DNA from: Duncaniella freteri
GTDB taxonomy: Bacteria > Bacteroidota > Bacteroidia > Bacteroidales > Muribaculaceae
Reading direction: 5' to 3'
Assembly (NCBI RefSeq): GCF_004766125.1
Contig: NZ_SJSA01000001.1
Coordinates: forward strand, 2,108,001 to 2,172,000
Length of the DNA stretch: 64,000 nt
In this document: in pieces, positions 46,640 through 54,952 of the stretch
Position numbering within the stretch: the first letter of the stretch is position 1
Layout of the letters: each line of letters starts with the position of its first letter
Notes under the pieces: generated by a model
Databases searched by the model: none
Told to the model about the DNA's origin: nothing
Seen by the model: the letters and a program-made list of their open reading frames with translations, nothing else
Made by a program: the position numbers and the translations under genes

Positions 46640-47569
46640 TCAGAGTTCCTTTTCCTTAAGCGAGCTGAGGACCGATTTACGGGCCTCTTCGGCTGTAGGC
46701 TGTTCGGCTGGTTGAGTGGATATGGTTGCAACCTGTACGGTCTTCTGTTGTGTTGGTTCCGGTTGGGATTGTGGCGTTTTACGATCAGCGTTTTTTTGTG
46801 TTTCCGGTTTTTGTTCTGTTCCGGGCGCTGCGGTTGGTGTCTGTTGTTTGGGCTGGGGTAGCTCTTCTACCGGGGTGAGGGTGAATCCGGCAGGGGATTC
46901 GAGCTGAGATATATGTATCTCTGGAATATCTCGTGAAGATGGCTCCTCGTGTCGGATGTCGTTTTCTTTTTTATGTTTGTCGGGCTTGTTCTTATTATTT
47001 TTATTGTATGCGTCACCTATCATTGCGTGATATTTGTCCACCATTCCGGCTCCGACATAGGTTCGGGAGTAGTAGGATGAGTTTATGTCGCTTATTATCA
47101 CACCTTGCGATGTGGATGCGTGGATCATCTGATTGCCACCGACGAATATGCCTACATGTGATACTTTCCTTTTGTTCTTTCCTGTCGCAAAGAAGATAAG
47201 GTCGCCTGGCACCATGCCTCCTTTTGACACTGATGAGCAGTAGTCGTGCTGTTCGCGTGAGTTGCGTGGAAGCTGTATCCCGAGGGCGTCCTTGTATACC
47301 TGAAGTACGAGCCCCGAACAGTCTATGCCTCTTCGGTCATTCCCTCCGTATCTATAAGGTGTGCCAAGCCAGCTGCGGGCTTTGTTGATGAGAGCAGCTG
47401 ACTGAGGTGCCATATATGTGTCATTATCGTTATTGTCTTTGCTGATGCCCGACCCTTTGTCGGGGGTATAATTGTTTGCCGGGATGCGGGTGGTCCTTGA
47501 TGATCCGCAGGCTGTCAAAATGGCAAGGACTGACACAACGAGTATATGTGATGCTATCCGTTTTAACAT
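46640..47569 (-). CDS. NlpC/P60 family peptidoglycan hydrolase, lipoprotein
   Basis: This cell-wall endopeptidase is anchored by a lipid. The 309-residue protein starts with a lipoprotein signal (ILTAC, Cys21). The C40 domain (about 60-185) has C84 (GIDCSGLVLQ), H138 (KVSHVGIFVGG) and H150. The C-terminal 120 residues are rich in P, Q, K and T and probably disordered. ATG 47569 (MLKRIASH) places the signal peptide at the start. It is first in a two-gene operon with the M16-like gene. Confidence 0.88.
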   Translation of the reverse strand: MLKRIASHILVVSVLAILTACGSSRTTRIPANNYTPDKGSGISKDNNDNDTYMAPQSAALINKARSWLGTPYRYGGNDRRGIDCSGLVLQVYKDALGIQLPRNSREQHDYCSSVSKGGMVPGDLIFFATGKNKRKVSHVGIFVGGNQMIHASTSQGVIISDINSSYYSRTYVGAGMVDKYHAMIGDAYNKNNKNKPDKHKKENDIRHEEPSSRDIPEIHISQLESPAGFTLTPVEELPQPKQQTPTAAPGTEQKPETQKNADRKTPQSQPEPTQQKTVQVATISTQPAEQPTAEEARKSVLSSLKEKEL

Positions 47570-47690
47570 AATAATGCAAAGATACAGCATTATTTTTGGA
47601 TTGTTATAAGTGTTGGCCGGATGATGTCGTAAATATTCCTTAAATTGGGGATGGAGCTATTAAAATTGTTTAAAGTCATGTCATGTGATG

Positions 47691-47698
47691 TAACTTTG
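47691..47698 (+). promoter_or_regulatory. -7 element of the htrA promoter
   Basis: TAACTTTG followed by CA, with ATTG at 47665-47668 about 22 nt upstream, fits the Bacteroidetes consensus. It lies 69 nt before the htrA start. Confidence 0.5.
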
Positions 47699-47766
47699 CA
47701 CGCGTTTTGCCGTCTTAAGGGTGTAAAGCAATTGAAATATTTACCAACCACTATCATAAGAATAAT

Positions 47767-49317
47767 ATGAAATTATCAGGCAAGATTATCCTCCTTGCGG
47801 CAGGTACCGCAATCCTGAGTTCGGCACTGACTGCCGGAGTAATGAAGGAGGCTTTCTCATCTCGTGACGATTTCTCTGTGGCTACTGCTGATGCCGGTGT
47901 TAACGGCAATCAGGGTGGATTCTATACAGTGGGTCTCTCTCCTGCTACAACAACTGATTTCACCCAGGCAGCAGAAAGCTCCATCAACGGAGTTGTCTCA
48001 ATCAAAAGTTATATCACTCCCCGTCAGCGTTCGCAGGGATATGGAGGAGGTTTCTTTATAGATCCGTTCGAGTACTTCTTCGGATCACCGCGAGGGAACC
48101 GTCGACAGCAGCCTCAGCAACCACAGCAGGAGCCAGACCAGGATATGGAGCCCAGTGGACTCGGTTCAGGTGTCATTATAAGTGCCGACGGATACATCGT
48201 GACCAACAATCATGTGATCGATGAGGCCGAAAGATTACAGGTTACACTTAACGACAACCGTTCGTTTGACGCTACCGTCATCGGCTCGGACCCCACCACC
48301 GATATCGCTCTCATAAAGATCGATGCCGAGAATCTCCCTATAATCCCTATGGGGGACAGCGAGACCCTTAAAGTGGGTGAATGGGTGCTTGCAGTTGGCA
48401 ATCCATTCGGCTTCACATCTACAGTCACAGCCGGCATTGTATCGGCAAAAGGGCGTAGCATCGGAGGGTCTACAGGCTCGAAACCTATGGGCATTGAATC
48501 GTATATACAGACAGATGCCGCAGTAAATCCCGGTAATTCAGGCGGTGCCTTGGTCAATCTCAATGGCGACCTTATCGGTATAAATACCGCTATCTATAGC
48601 CAGACCGGTAATTATGCAGGGTATTCTTTTGCAGTGCCGACATCTATTGTAAAGAAGGTCGTGAGCGATCTCCGTCAGTATGGTGCAGTGCAGCGTGCAA
48701 TTCTTGGTATAGTCATTCAGAATCTGACTGGTGATCTTGCCAAGGACAAGGGTATCAAGTCGGTGACCAAGGGTGTGTATGTGCAGTCCTTCAGCGAAGG
48801 CCGTTCATCAGCCAGGGAAGGTGGCATAGAGGCAGGTGATGTGATCATCGCTATTAACGGTGTGCCCACCGACAATGTCGCTCAGCTTCAGGAACAGGTG
48901 GTGAAACATCGTCCCGGTGATAAGATAAATGTGGAACTTATACGCGACAATTCTAAAAAGACTGTCGTTGTGACACTCCTCAACCTGCAGGGTACCACAA
49001 ATGTGACCAAAGCTAACGACTTCACCGATCTCGGCTGTGCATTCAAGAAGGTGGATGCTTCAACCCTCAAGCAGCTCGGCATCTCGGGCGGCGTGCAGGT
49101 GGTTGACCTGAAAGCAGGTATCGTGCGCGAGGCAGGTGTCCGTCAGGGCTTCATCATCACCTCCATCAATGAAATGCGTGTGGCTTCGCCGGCTGATGTC
49201 GAGAAGATATATCACGCACTGATGAAGGCTGAAGTAAACGACCGCATCATGATACTGCGCGGTGTATATCCTACCGGCAAGCGAGGACTCTATGCTCTCG
49301 ATCTCGTTGGTGAATAA
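47767..49317 (+). CDS. Do/HtrA-like periplasmic serine protease
   Basis: This ATP-independent protease and chaperone acts on damaged envelope proteins. The 516-residue protein has an N-terminal signal or membrane segment (IILLAAGTAILSSALTAGV), a trypsin-like domain with H149 (TNNHVI), D179 (TTDIALIKI) and S258 (NPGNSGGAL), and two PDZ domains (about 320-410 and 425-510). A Q/P-rich linker (RRQQPQQPQQEPD) lies in the LA loop. It stands alone with its own promoter and terminator. Confidence 0.95.
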   Translation: MKLSGKIILLAAGTAILSSALTAGVMKEAFSSRDDFSVATADAGVNGNQGGFYTVGLSPATTTDFTQAAESSINGVVSIKSYITPRQRSQGYGGGFFIDPFEYFFGSPRGNRRQQPQQPQQEPDQDMEPSGLGSGVIISADGYIVTNNHVIDEAERLQVTLNDNRSFDATVIGSDPTTDIALIKIDAENLPIIPMGDSETLKVGEWVLAVGNPFGFTSTVTAGIVSAKGRSIGGSTGSKPMGIESYIQTDAAVNPGNSGGALVNLNGDLIGINTAIYSQTGNYAGYSFAVPTSIVKKVVSDLRQYGAVQRAILGIVIQNLTGDLAKDKGIKSVTKGVYVQSFSEGRSSAREGGIEAGDVIIAINGVPTDNVAQLQEQVVKHRPGDKINVELIRDNSKKTVVVTLLNLQGTTNVTKANDFTDLGCAFKKVDASTLKQLGISGGVQVVDLKAGIVREAGVRQGFIITSINEMRVASPADVEKIYHALMKAEVNDRIMILRGVYPTGKRGLYALDLVGE

Positions 49318-49404
49318 TAAATATGGCTATATACCTACTTTAATAAATGATTGATTGATAATGTGATAAATTAAAGAAAAGGTTAAATAATAGATTACAA
49401 AGAG

Positions 49405-49435
49405 TGCAGGGCTGGTCGTGATGACCGGCCCTGCA
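49405..49435 (+). terminator. rho-independent terminator after htrA
   Basis: TGCAGGGCTGGTC (49405-49417) pairs with GACCGGCCCTGCA (49423-49435), one wobble, 5-nt loop, followed by TTGTTATTGT. Confidence 0.8.
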
Positions 49436-49513
49436 TTGTTATTGTCAGAAAAATTCGCGGTTCATTGAAGAATTCTTTGTAAATTTGCATTTGATTTTAT
49501 CCATTGTTTCCAG

Positions 49514-50713
49514 ATGTTTGAAATATACCTTACACCTATTATAATTACACTGCTATCGGTGCTGGTCATATCGGCATTGTATCTGCTATTCGGATTCCGT
49601 CATTATGTGTCGTCAGTGAGTCGTCAGGTTGCCGCTGACAATGAGCGCAGCCTGAATTATGCTGACAGTGGCAGCACTACTGATGCCGCCGGTTATCCGC
49701 CTGTTTCAGTAATTGTGTATTCCGAGGATGATGCTTCCAATCTTGAGATACTGCTTCCTCAGATACTTGAACAGGATTATCCCGCGCCGTTCGAGGTGAT
49801 TGTGGTTAACGATGGTGCCATCAGTTCCACTAAGGATGTGATAGCCAGACTGGAGCAGAGATATTATAACCTGTATATGACTTTTACTCCTCAGGAGTCA
49901 CGTTCGTTGTCGCGCAAGAAGCTTGCTGTCACCCTCGGCATCAAGGCTGCGAAATATAATGTGCTGGTCCATACTACAGGGAATTGTCAGATTCCATCCG
50001 GACAGTGGCTTAAGCGTATGGCAAGCCATTTCAGTCCGTCGACCGATATAGTGCTTGGATACGCGATTCCGGCTGTGAGCGACGGTGTCGATGAGCCTTG
50101 GAAGCGTCTTCATTCATTTGACCGTGTGAGGAGTGATGTCGAATGGCTTTCGTGGGCGATAGCAGGAAGGCCTTACCGTGGCGACGGGTGTAATATTGCC
50201 TATCGTCGCGAGATGTTTTTCCGAAACAAAGGCTTCTCCAGGTCGCTTGACCTCAAGTATGGTGATGACGATGTGTTCGTGAGTGAGGTAGCTCGCAAAG
50301 GAAACACGGCGGTGGAGCTGTCGGATGATTCGATGCTCCTGGTTGTGCAGAATTCCCCTCAGTCAATTCACCGGACAGAGAAGATACGTCGCGACTATAC
50401 CGCATCACGTCTGTGTGGCCATGCGCGTATGTTTTTCAGTACCTGTTCCTGGGCATGGTGGGCGCTTTTGGGCTCTGCCGTTGCCTTGGGAGTTGTAGGG
50501 CTTCCATCATTTGTGCCTATGATAGTGGCTGGAGTCATAATGCTTTCGGTATGGATTGTGCTTATGGCTGCTTGGCGCAAGGTGTCGCGTTCGCTCGGTT
50601 CCCGCTCTATAATGCTCACATTCCCATGGTTTATGACATATCATCCTGTGTATACACTGTATTATTGGATGAGGGGCAGGTTCAGGCGAGGTTCTAATCT
50701 CACGTGGGGTTGA
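49514..50713 (+). CDS. membrane-bound family 2 glycosyltransferase
   Basis: The 399-residue protein has an N-terminal membrane helix (IIITLLSVLVISALYLLFGF), a GT-A domain (VSVIVYSEDDASNLEILLPQIL, VIVVNDGA, a late GDDDVFVSEVA segment) and two C-terminal membrane helices (about 315-360). It should add a sugar to an envelope glycan or lipid at the inner membrane; donor and acceptor are unknown. A TAAATTTG box at 49480-49487 may be its promoter. folB follows after 18 nt. Confidence 0.85.
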   Translation: MFEIYLTPIIITLLSVLVISALYLLFGFRHYVSSVSRQVAADNERSLNYADSGSTTDAAGYPPVSVIVYSEDDASNLEILLPQILEQDYPAPFEVIVVNDGAISSTKDVIARLEQRYYNLYMTFTPQESRSLSRKKLAVTLGIKAAKYNVLVHTTGNCQIPSGQWLKRMASHFSPSTDIVLGYAIPAVSDGVDEPWKRLHSFDRVRSDVEWLSWAIAGRPYRGDGCNIAYRREMFFRNKGFSRSLDLKYGDDDVFVSEVARKGNTAVELSDDSMLLVVQNSPQSIHRTEKIRRDYTASRLCGHARMFFSTCSWAWWALLGSAVALGVVGLPSFVPMIVAGVIMLSVWIVLMAAWRKVSRSLGSRSIMLTFPWFMTYHPVYTLYYWMRGRFRRGSNLTWG

Positions 50714-50731
50714 TTCTTAAAAGCATAAGTG

Positions 50732-51085
50732 ATGAAAGGGACCATAGAGGTTAACGGTCTGCGACTTTTTGCACGCCACGGTGTGTACGAAGAGGAGCGT
50801 GTGAACGGCAATACGTTTGAACTGTCAGTCCATCTCGTGTATCCTATAGAGAAAGGGATGATGAATGATGACCTTGATGGTACGCTCAATTATGCTGAGG
50901 TCGTTGAGGTGGCGCGCGAAGTGATGGCCTATCCGTCACAGTTGCTTGAGCATGTGGTGTGGCGTCTTCACAGTGCCTTGACTGATCGTTTCCCGGATAT
51001 AGAGGGTGGCATGATAAGACTCACCAAGCTCAATCCGCCTATCCCTGCGGAGATGGACGGTGTGGCGGTGAGGATTGAATGGTGA
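50732..51085 (+). CDS. folB: dihydroneopterin aldolase
   Basis: FolB cleaves dihydroneopterin in folate synthesis. The 117-residue protein has the T-fold pattern: GTIEVNGLRLFARHGVYEEER, TLNYAEVVEVAREVM, LLEHVVWRLHSAL and a C-terminal KLNPPIPAEMDGVAVRIEW. Length is normal. ATG 50732 is preferred over the adjacent GTG. It is probably co-transcribed with the glycosyltransferase and close to the G3E GTPase gene. Confidence 0.93.
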   Translation: MKGTIEVNGLRLFARHGVYEEERVNGNTFELSVHLVYPIEKGMMNDDLDGTLNYAEVVEVAREVMAYPSQLLEHVVWRLHSALTDRFPDIEGGMIRLTKLNPPIPAEMDGVAVRIEW

Positions 51086-51135
51086 TCATATAATAAATCC
51101 TGAATACATACGGATTTGATAATATATTGAATGTG

Positions 51136-52401
51136 ATGAAAAAGACAACTTCCATACTGCTTCTCACCGGATATCTCGGTAGCGGTAAGACTACACTTGT
51201 TAATCATATACTTTCAAATGAGCGCGGCATAAAGTTTGCTGTGATAGTCAATGATATAGGAGAGGTAAACATTGATGCCAGCCTCATAGAGAGAGGCGGA
51301 GTGGTTGACAGCAAGGATGACAGCCTTGTGGCTCTTTCGAACGGTTGCATATGCTGTACTCTCAAAATGGATCTCATCAAGCAGATAGAGGATATTATGG
51401 CTATGAACCGTTTCGATTACATTGTAATCGAGGCGAGCGGTATATGCGAACCCGCACCTATAGCCCAGACTATCTGCTCTATATCCCAGCTCGGAGCCCA
51501 GGCCACTGTGTTCGGTACTCCTAAGCTCGATTGTATAGTGACTGTTGTGGATGCCTTGAGGCTTAAAGATGAGTTTGGTTGCGGTGACTCCTTGAAAAAG
51601 GATAATCTTGAAGAGGAGGATATAGAGAATCTTATAATTCAGCAGATAGAGTTCTGTAACATCATCCTGCTCAACAAGGTGTCGGAAGTCACAGCCGAGG
51701 AACTGTCTCATATCCGAGCTATTGTGCGGGCTCTGCAGCCAACGGCTGAGATCATAGAATGTGATTATGCTGATGTGGATATTGCACGTATCATCAACAC
51801 TGGTATGTTCAGTTTCGATGATGTGGCTACTTCTGCTGCCTGGGTGCAGCATATCGAACGTGACAACCATGAGATAGAAGAGGAGGAGCGAGAGCATAGC
51901 CATCACCACCATAATCACCACCATCATGATCATGATGAACACGGAAATCATAGCCATGAACACGACGGACATCCTGAGGGGTGTTCATGCGGTCATTGCC
52001 ACCACCACCATCATGGAGAGGGTGAGGCTGAGGAGTATGGCATAGGGACATTCGTATATTATCGTCGTCCGGCCCTGGACCTTAACCGGTTTGATCATTT
52101 TGTGGCTGCACAATGGCCCAGGGAGGTGATACGTTGTAAGGGGGTATGCTATTTCTCATGCAATACCGATATGTCGTATCTCTTTGAATCGGCAGGAAAG
52201 CAGAAATCACTGAAAGAGGCAGGCCTATGGTTTGCGACAGCTCCCGAGGAAGAGTTCAGGGAACTGGTAGTCCAGGACCCCAATATACTAAAGGACTGGG
52301 ATGAGGAGTACGGTGACCGTATGGTAAAACTCGTGTTCATAGGCCGCAATATGGACCGTGAGGCTATAATCAAGGCTCTGGATGCCTGTCTGGATAAATA
52401 A
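51136..52401 (+). CDS. CobW/G3E GTPase, zinc metallochaperone type
   Basis: The 421-residue protein belongs to the G3E family, which loads metal into client enzymes using GTP. P-loop GYLGSGKTT is at 12-20, the metal-binding CICCTL motif at about 70-75, and LNKVSE is the NKxD-like segment. A His-rich stretch of about 50 residues (about 251-300, more than 20 histidines plus CSCGHC) lies before the C-terminal CobW_C domain. The His-rich loop suggests zinc or nickel storage or sensing. ATG 51136 (MKKTTSILLLTG) is the best start. Confidence 0.9.
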   Translation: MKKTTSILLLTGYLGSGKTTLVNHILSNERGIKFAVIVNDIGEVNIDASLIERGGVVDSKDDSLVALSNGCICCTLKMDLIKQIEDIMAMNRFDYIVIEASGICEPAPIAQTICSISQLGAQATVFGTPKLDCIVTVVDALRLKDEFGCGDSLKKDNLEEEDIENLIIQQIEFCNIILLNKVSEVTAEELSHIRAIVRALQPTAEIIECDYADVDIARIINTGMFSFDDVATSAAWVQHIERDNHEIEEEEREHSHHHHNHHHHDHDEHGNHSHEHDGHPEGCSCGHCHHHHHGEGEAEEYGIGTFVYYRRPALDLNRFDHFVAAQWPREVIRCKGVCYFSCNTDMSYLFESAGKQKSLKEAGLWFATAPEEEFRELVVQDPNILKDWDEEYGDRMVKLVFIGRNMDREAIIKALDACLDK

Positions 52402-52429
52402 TCATTAAAATTCCTATCAAAACAATTCA

Positions 52430-54223
52430 ATGAAACCTTATCTGCAAGTCGAAGATCTGACCAAGAGCTATGGTGACCGTATGCTCTTCGATTCTATCAC
52501 CTTTGGTGTGAACGAAGGGGATAAGATAGGAGTGATTGCCAAGAACGGTACCGGGAAGTCGACACTTCTGCGCCTTTTGTCGGGTCATGAGTCTCCTGAC
52601 AGCGGGGCAATCACATTTCGCAACGACTTGCGTGTAGGTTTCCTTGACCAGTCTCCTATATTTGAGCCAGGAACCACTCTGATGAGCAATCTCCTGCCTG
52701 CCATTCATGAGAATGATCATGAGGAGTGGAACCGTGAGGACCGCGTGAGGCAGATGTTATCGCAGCTTGGCATTGATGATGCCGAATTGATTGTCGATCA
52801 TCTGTCGGGAGGTCAGATTAAGCGTGCTGCCCTTGCCCGGGTGCTTCTCGGTGCTCCTGATCTTCTCATTCTCGATGAGCCGACCAACCATCTTGACATC
52901 TCGACTGTGGAATGGCTTGAGAACTATCTCTCACGTCAGAGGATCACACTTCTTATGGTCACCCACGACCGTTATTTTCTTGATCGGGTGTGCAATAAGA
53001 TCATAGAGATCGACATGAAGCAGATATTCACCTATGATGGCAACTTTGATTATTATCTGCGTCGCCGTGAGGAACGCCTGGAGGCACTCACCGGCGAGCT
53101 TGCCAAGGTGAAAAACACTCTGCGCAGAGAGCAGGAATGGATGAGGCGTCAGCCTCAGGCCCGGGCAGGCAAGGCTCGTTTCCGCATCAATGCATTCTAT
53201 GACCTCAAGGAGCGTGCCTCGGTGCGCTACGATGAGCGTAACATCGATCCGTCCGAGGTGAAGTCATCCTATATAGGATCAAAGATATTTGAGGCAAAGG
53301 GTGTGTCGAAACGTTTTGGCGAAAAAGTGATACTCGATGATTTCACTTACACTTTTGCCCGTTATGAGAAGGTAGGTATCGTAGGTGAGAACGGAGTGGG
53401 TAAATCCACATTCATCAAGATGCTCCAGGGCATTGTAAGTCAGGATGCCGGAGAGTGGAACGTGGGTGAGACTGTGCGCTTCGGATATTATTCGCAGGAT
53501 GGGTTGAATCTTCCGGCGGGGAAGCGTGTGATAGATGCGATAACCGATATCACAGAGGATGTCGTGGTCAATGGCACGTCACATTATACCCCTATGCAGT
53601 TTCTCAACAGGTTCCTGTTTTCTCCCGCTGACCAGCAGAAATATATTTCCACTCTCAGCGGAGGGGAGATGCGTAGGCTCAATCTTGCGGCAGTGCTTAT
53701 CACTCAGCCCAATTTCCTCATACTTGATGAGCCGACCAATGACCTTGACATAATGACTCTCGGGATACTTGAGGAGTATCTGCGTAATTTCAAGGGGTGT
53801 GTGATAGTCATATCCCATGACAGGTTCTTCCTTGATTCTATTGTAGACCATCTCTTTGTAATGGAAGGGAACGGTGTGATAAAGGATTTCCCCGGCAACT
53901 ATACCGATTATCGGAATTATCTGAAAGAACTTAAGGCAGCACAGGCTCAGGAGACAGCAAAGTCGCAACAGTCCGCTGCGCCTTCGTCAAACCGTGAAGC
54001 CAAGCAGCGTCCGCGCCGGATGTCATTCAAGGAACGTAAGGAGTATGAGGCTCTTACTGCCGAGATAGATGCTCTCACTCAGGAGAAGAATGATCTTGAA
54101 GCCATGTTCAATTCCGGTGAGAATATACCTGATATAGCCGAAAAGGCTGCTCGTTACAGTTCTGTCAAGGATATTCTTGACGAAAAGGAACTGCGTTGGC
54201 TCGAACTTTCGGAGCTTGAGTGA
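52430..54223 (+). CDS. ABC-F family ATPase
   Basis: Soluble twin-ATPase protein without membrane domains, a family that acts on ribosomes. The 597-residue protein has two ABC domains (Walker A GKNGTGKST and GENGVGKST; signatures HLSGGQIKRAAL and TLSGGEMRRLNL; DEPTNHLDI and DEPTNDLDI), the ABC-F linker between them and a C-terminal coiled coil (about 530-597). It resembles Uup/YbiT-like housekeeping members rather than an obvious resistance type. Its last 70 nt overlap an opposing ORF. Confidence 0.93.
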   Translation: MKPYLQVEDLTKSYGDRMLFDSITFGVNEGDKIGVIAKNGTGKSTLLRLLSGHESPDSGAITFRNDLRVGFLDQSPIFEPGTTLMSNLLPAIHENDHEEWNREDRVRQMLSQLGIDDAELIVDHLSGGQIKRAALARVLLGAPDLLILDEPTNHLDISTVEWLENYLSRQRITLLMVTHDRYFLDRVCNKIIEIDMKQIFTYDGNFDYYLRRREERLEALTGELAKVKNTLRREQEWMRRQPQARAGKARFRINAFYDLKERASVRYDERNIDPSEVKSSYIGSKIFEAKGVSKRFGEKVILDDFTYTFARYEKVGIVGENGVGKSTFIKMLQGIVSQDAGEWNVGETVRFGYYSQDGLNLPAGKRVIDAITDITEDVVVNGTSHYTPMQFLNRFLFSPADQQKYISTLSGGEMRRLNLAAVLITQPNFLILDEPTNDLDIMTLGILEEYLRNFKGCVIVISHDRFFLDSIVDHLFVMEGNGVIKDFPGNYTDYRNYLKELKAAQAQETAKSQQSAAPSSNREAKQRPRRMSFKERKEYEALTAEIDALTQEKNDLEAMFNSGENIPDIAEKAARYSSVKDILDEKELRWLELSELE

Positions 54224-54786
54224 CAGCTGGTTAAAGGTAGGTTCGACGGACTTGTTTGAGGTTCTGACTCAGATAACCCCAAATGATATGATGCAAAGCG
54301 CATAAGCATATCCGAGACAATGACACTTTTGTTGTTCTCTGTAGGTGCCATGTCAAAACGGTTGAATCCGTTATGATCGGATTTACTATACATGAGTAAT
54401 CCGTCGGAGTCGAAATAGGCTTCCATGACAAGTGGGATATCAGGGTGGATTTCCACTAATCCTATTGAGAGCCGCCTGTCAGTGTCAACGTAAATTCCTA
54501 TCAGGGATGTTTGTGTCTCCAATGGAACCTGGCACGTAAAAGTGTTATTATCTTTTTTAGTGAAATGGATGATGTCTTCTTCAAATGGATCATTGAAGAT
54601 TGACGAAGTTATGGCTGTGACATCTATACTGTCTGTAGCAATGGATTTATCGAAACTTATTGAGATTGTTCCTGTGCTGTAATGCAGGCAGTTGTCCATG
54701 GCTGACGTATATTGCATTTTACCAAAGAGGCAGAAACATATGGCGACGAGTGTAAGCCTTGTGTGATTGTAGAGATTTAAGGGCAT
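54154..54786 (-). CDS. hypothetical exported protein, possibly truncated
   Basis: A 210-codon ORF with a signal-peptide-like start (LTLVAICFCLFGKMQYTSA) and a beta-rich middle (YSTGTISISFDKSIATDSIDV, TQTSLIGIYVDTDRRLS). No family is recognised. The last 30 or so residues are Ser-rich and are simply the antisense of the ABC-F gene. The true end may therefore be nearer 54230, or the gene is a truncated remnant. It is confidently coding only in the N-terminal two thirds. Confidence 0.5.
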   Translation of the reverse strand: MPLNLYNHTRLTLVAICFCLFGKMQYTSAMDNCLHYSTGTISISFDKSIATDSIDVTAITSSIFNDPFEEDIIHFTKKDNNTFTCQVPLETQTSLIGIYVDTDRRLSIGLVEIHPDIPLVMEAYFDSDGLLMYSKSDHNGFNRFDMAPTENNKSVIVSDMLMRFASYHLGLSESEPQTSPSNLPLTSCHSSSESSSQRSSFSSRISLTEL

Positions 54787-54898
54787 AATGTTCTTTTGGT
54801 ATGGAGAGTAATATCAGGAGCAAAGATAGCAGTTATGATTTAATATTACACTATGGTTATTCCTGTTCAAGTGTAGGAAAAATAAAATTCAGGTGAAT

Positions 54899-54931
54899 TT
54901 TGTACTGCCTCATCGGAATTTTGTACCTTTG
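54899..54931 (+). promoter_or_regulatory. mutS promoter
   Basis: TTTG at 54899-54902, 21 nt, then TACCTTTG at 54924-54931, 22 nt before the mutS ATG. Good match to the Bacteroidetes sigma consensus. Confidence 0.65.
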
Positions 54932-54952
54932 TAATAAAAAATCCGGAAAATT

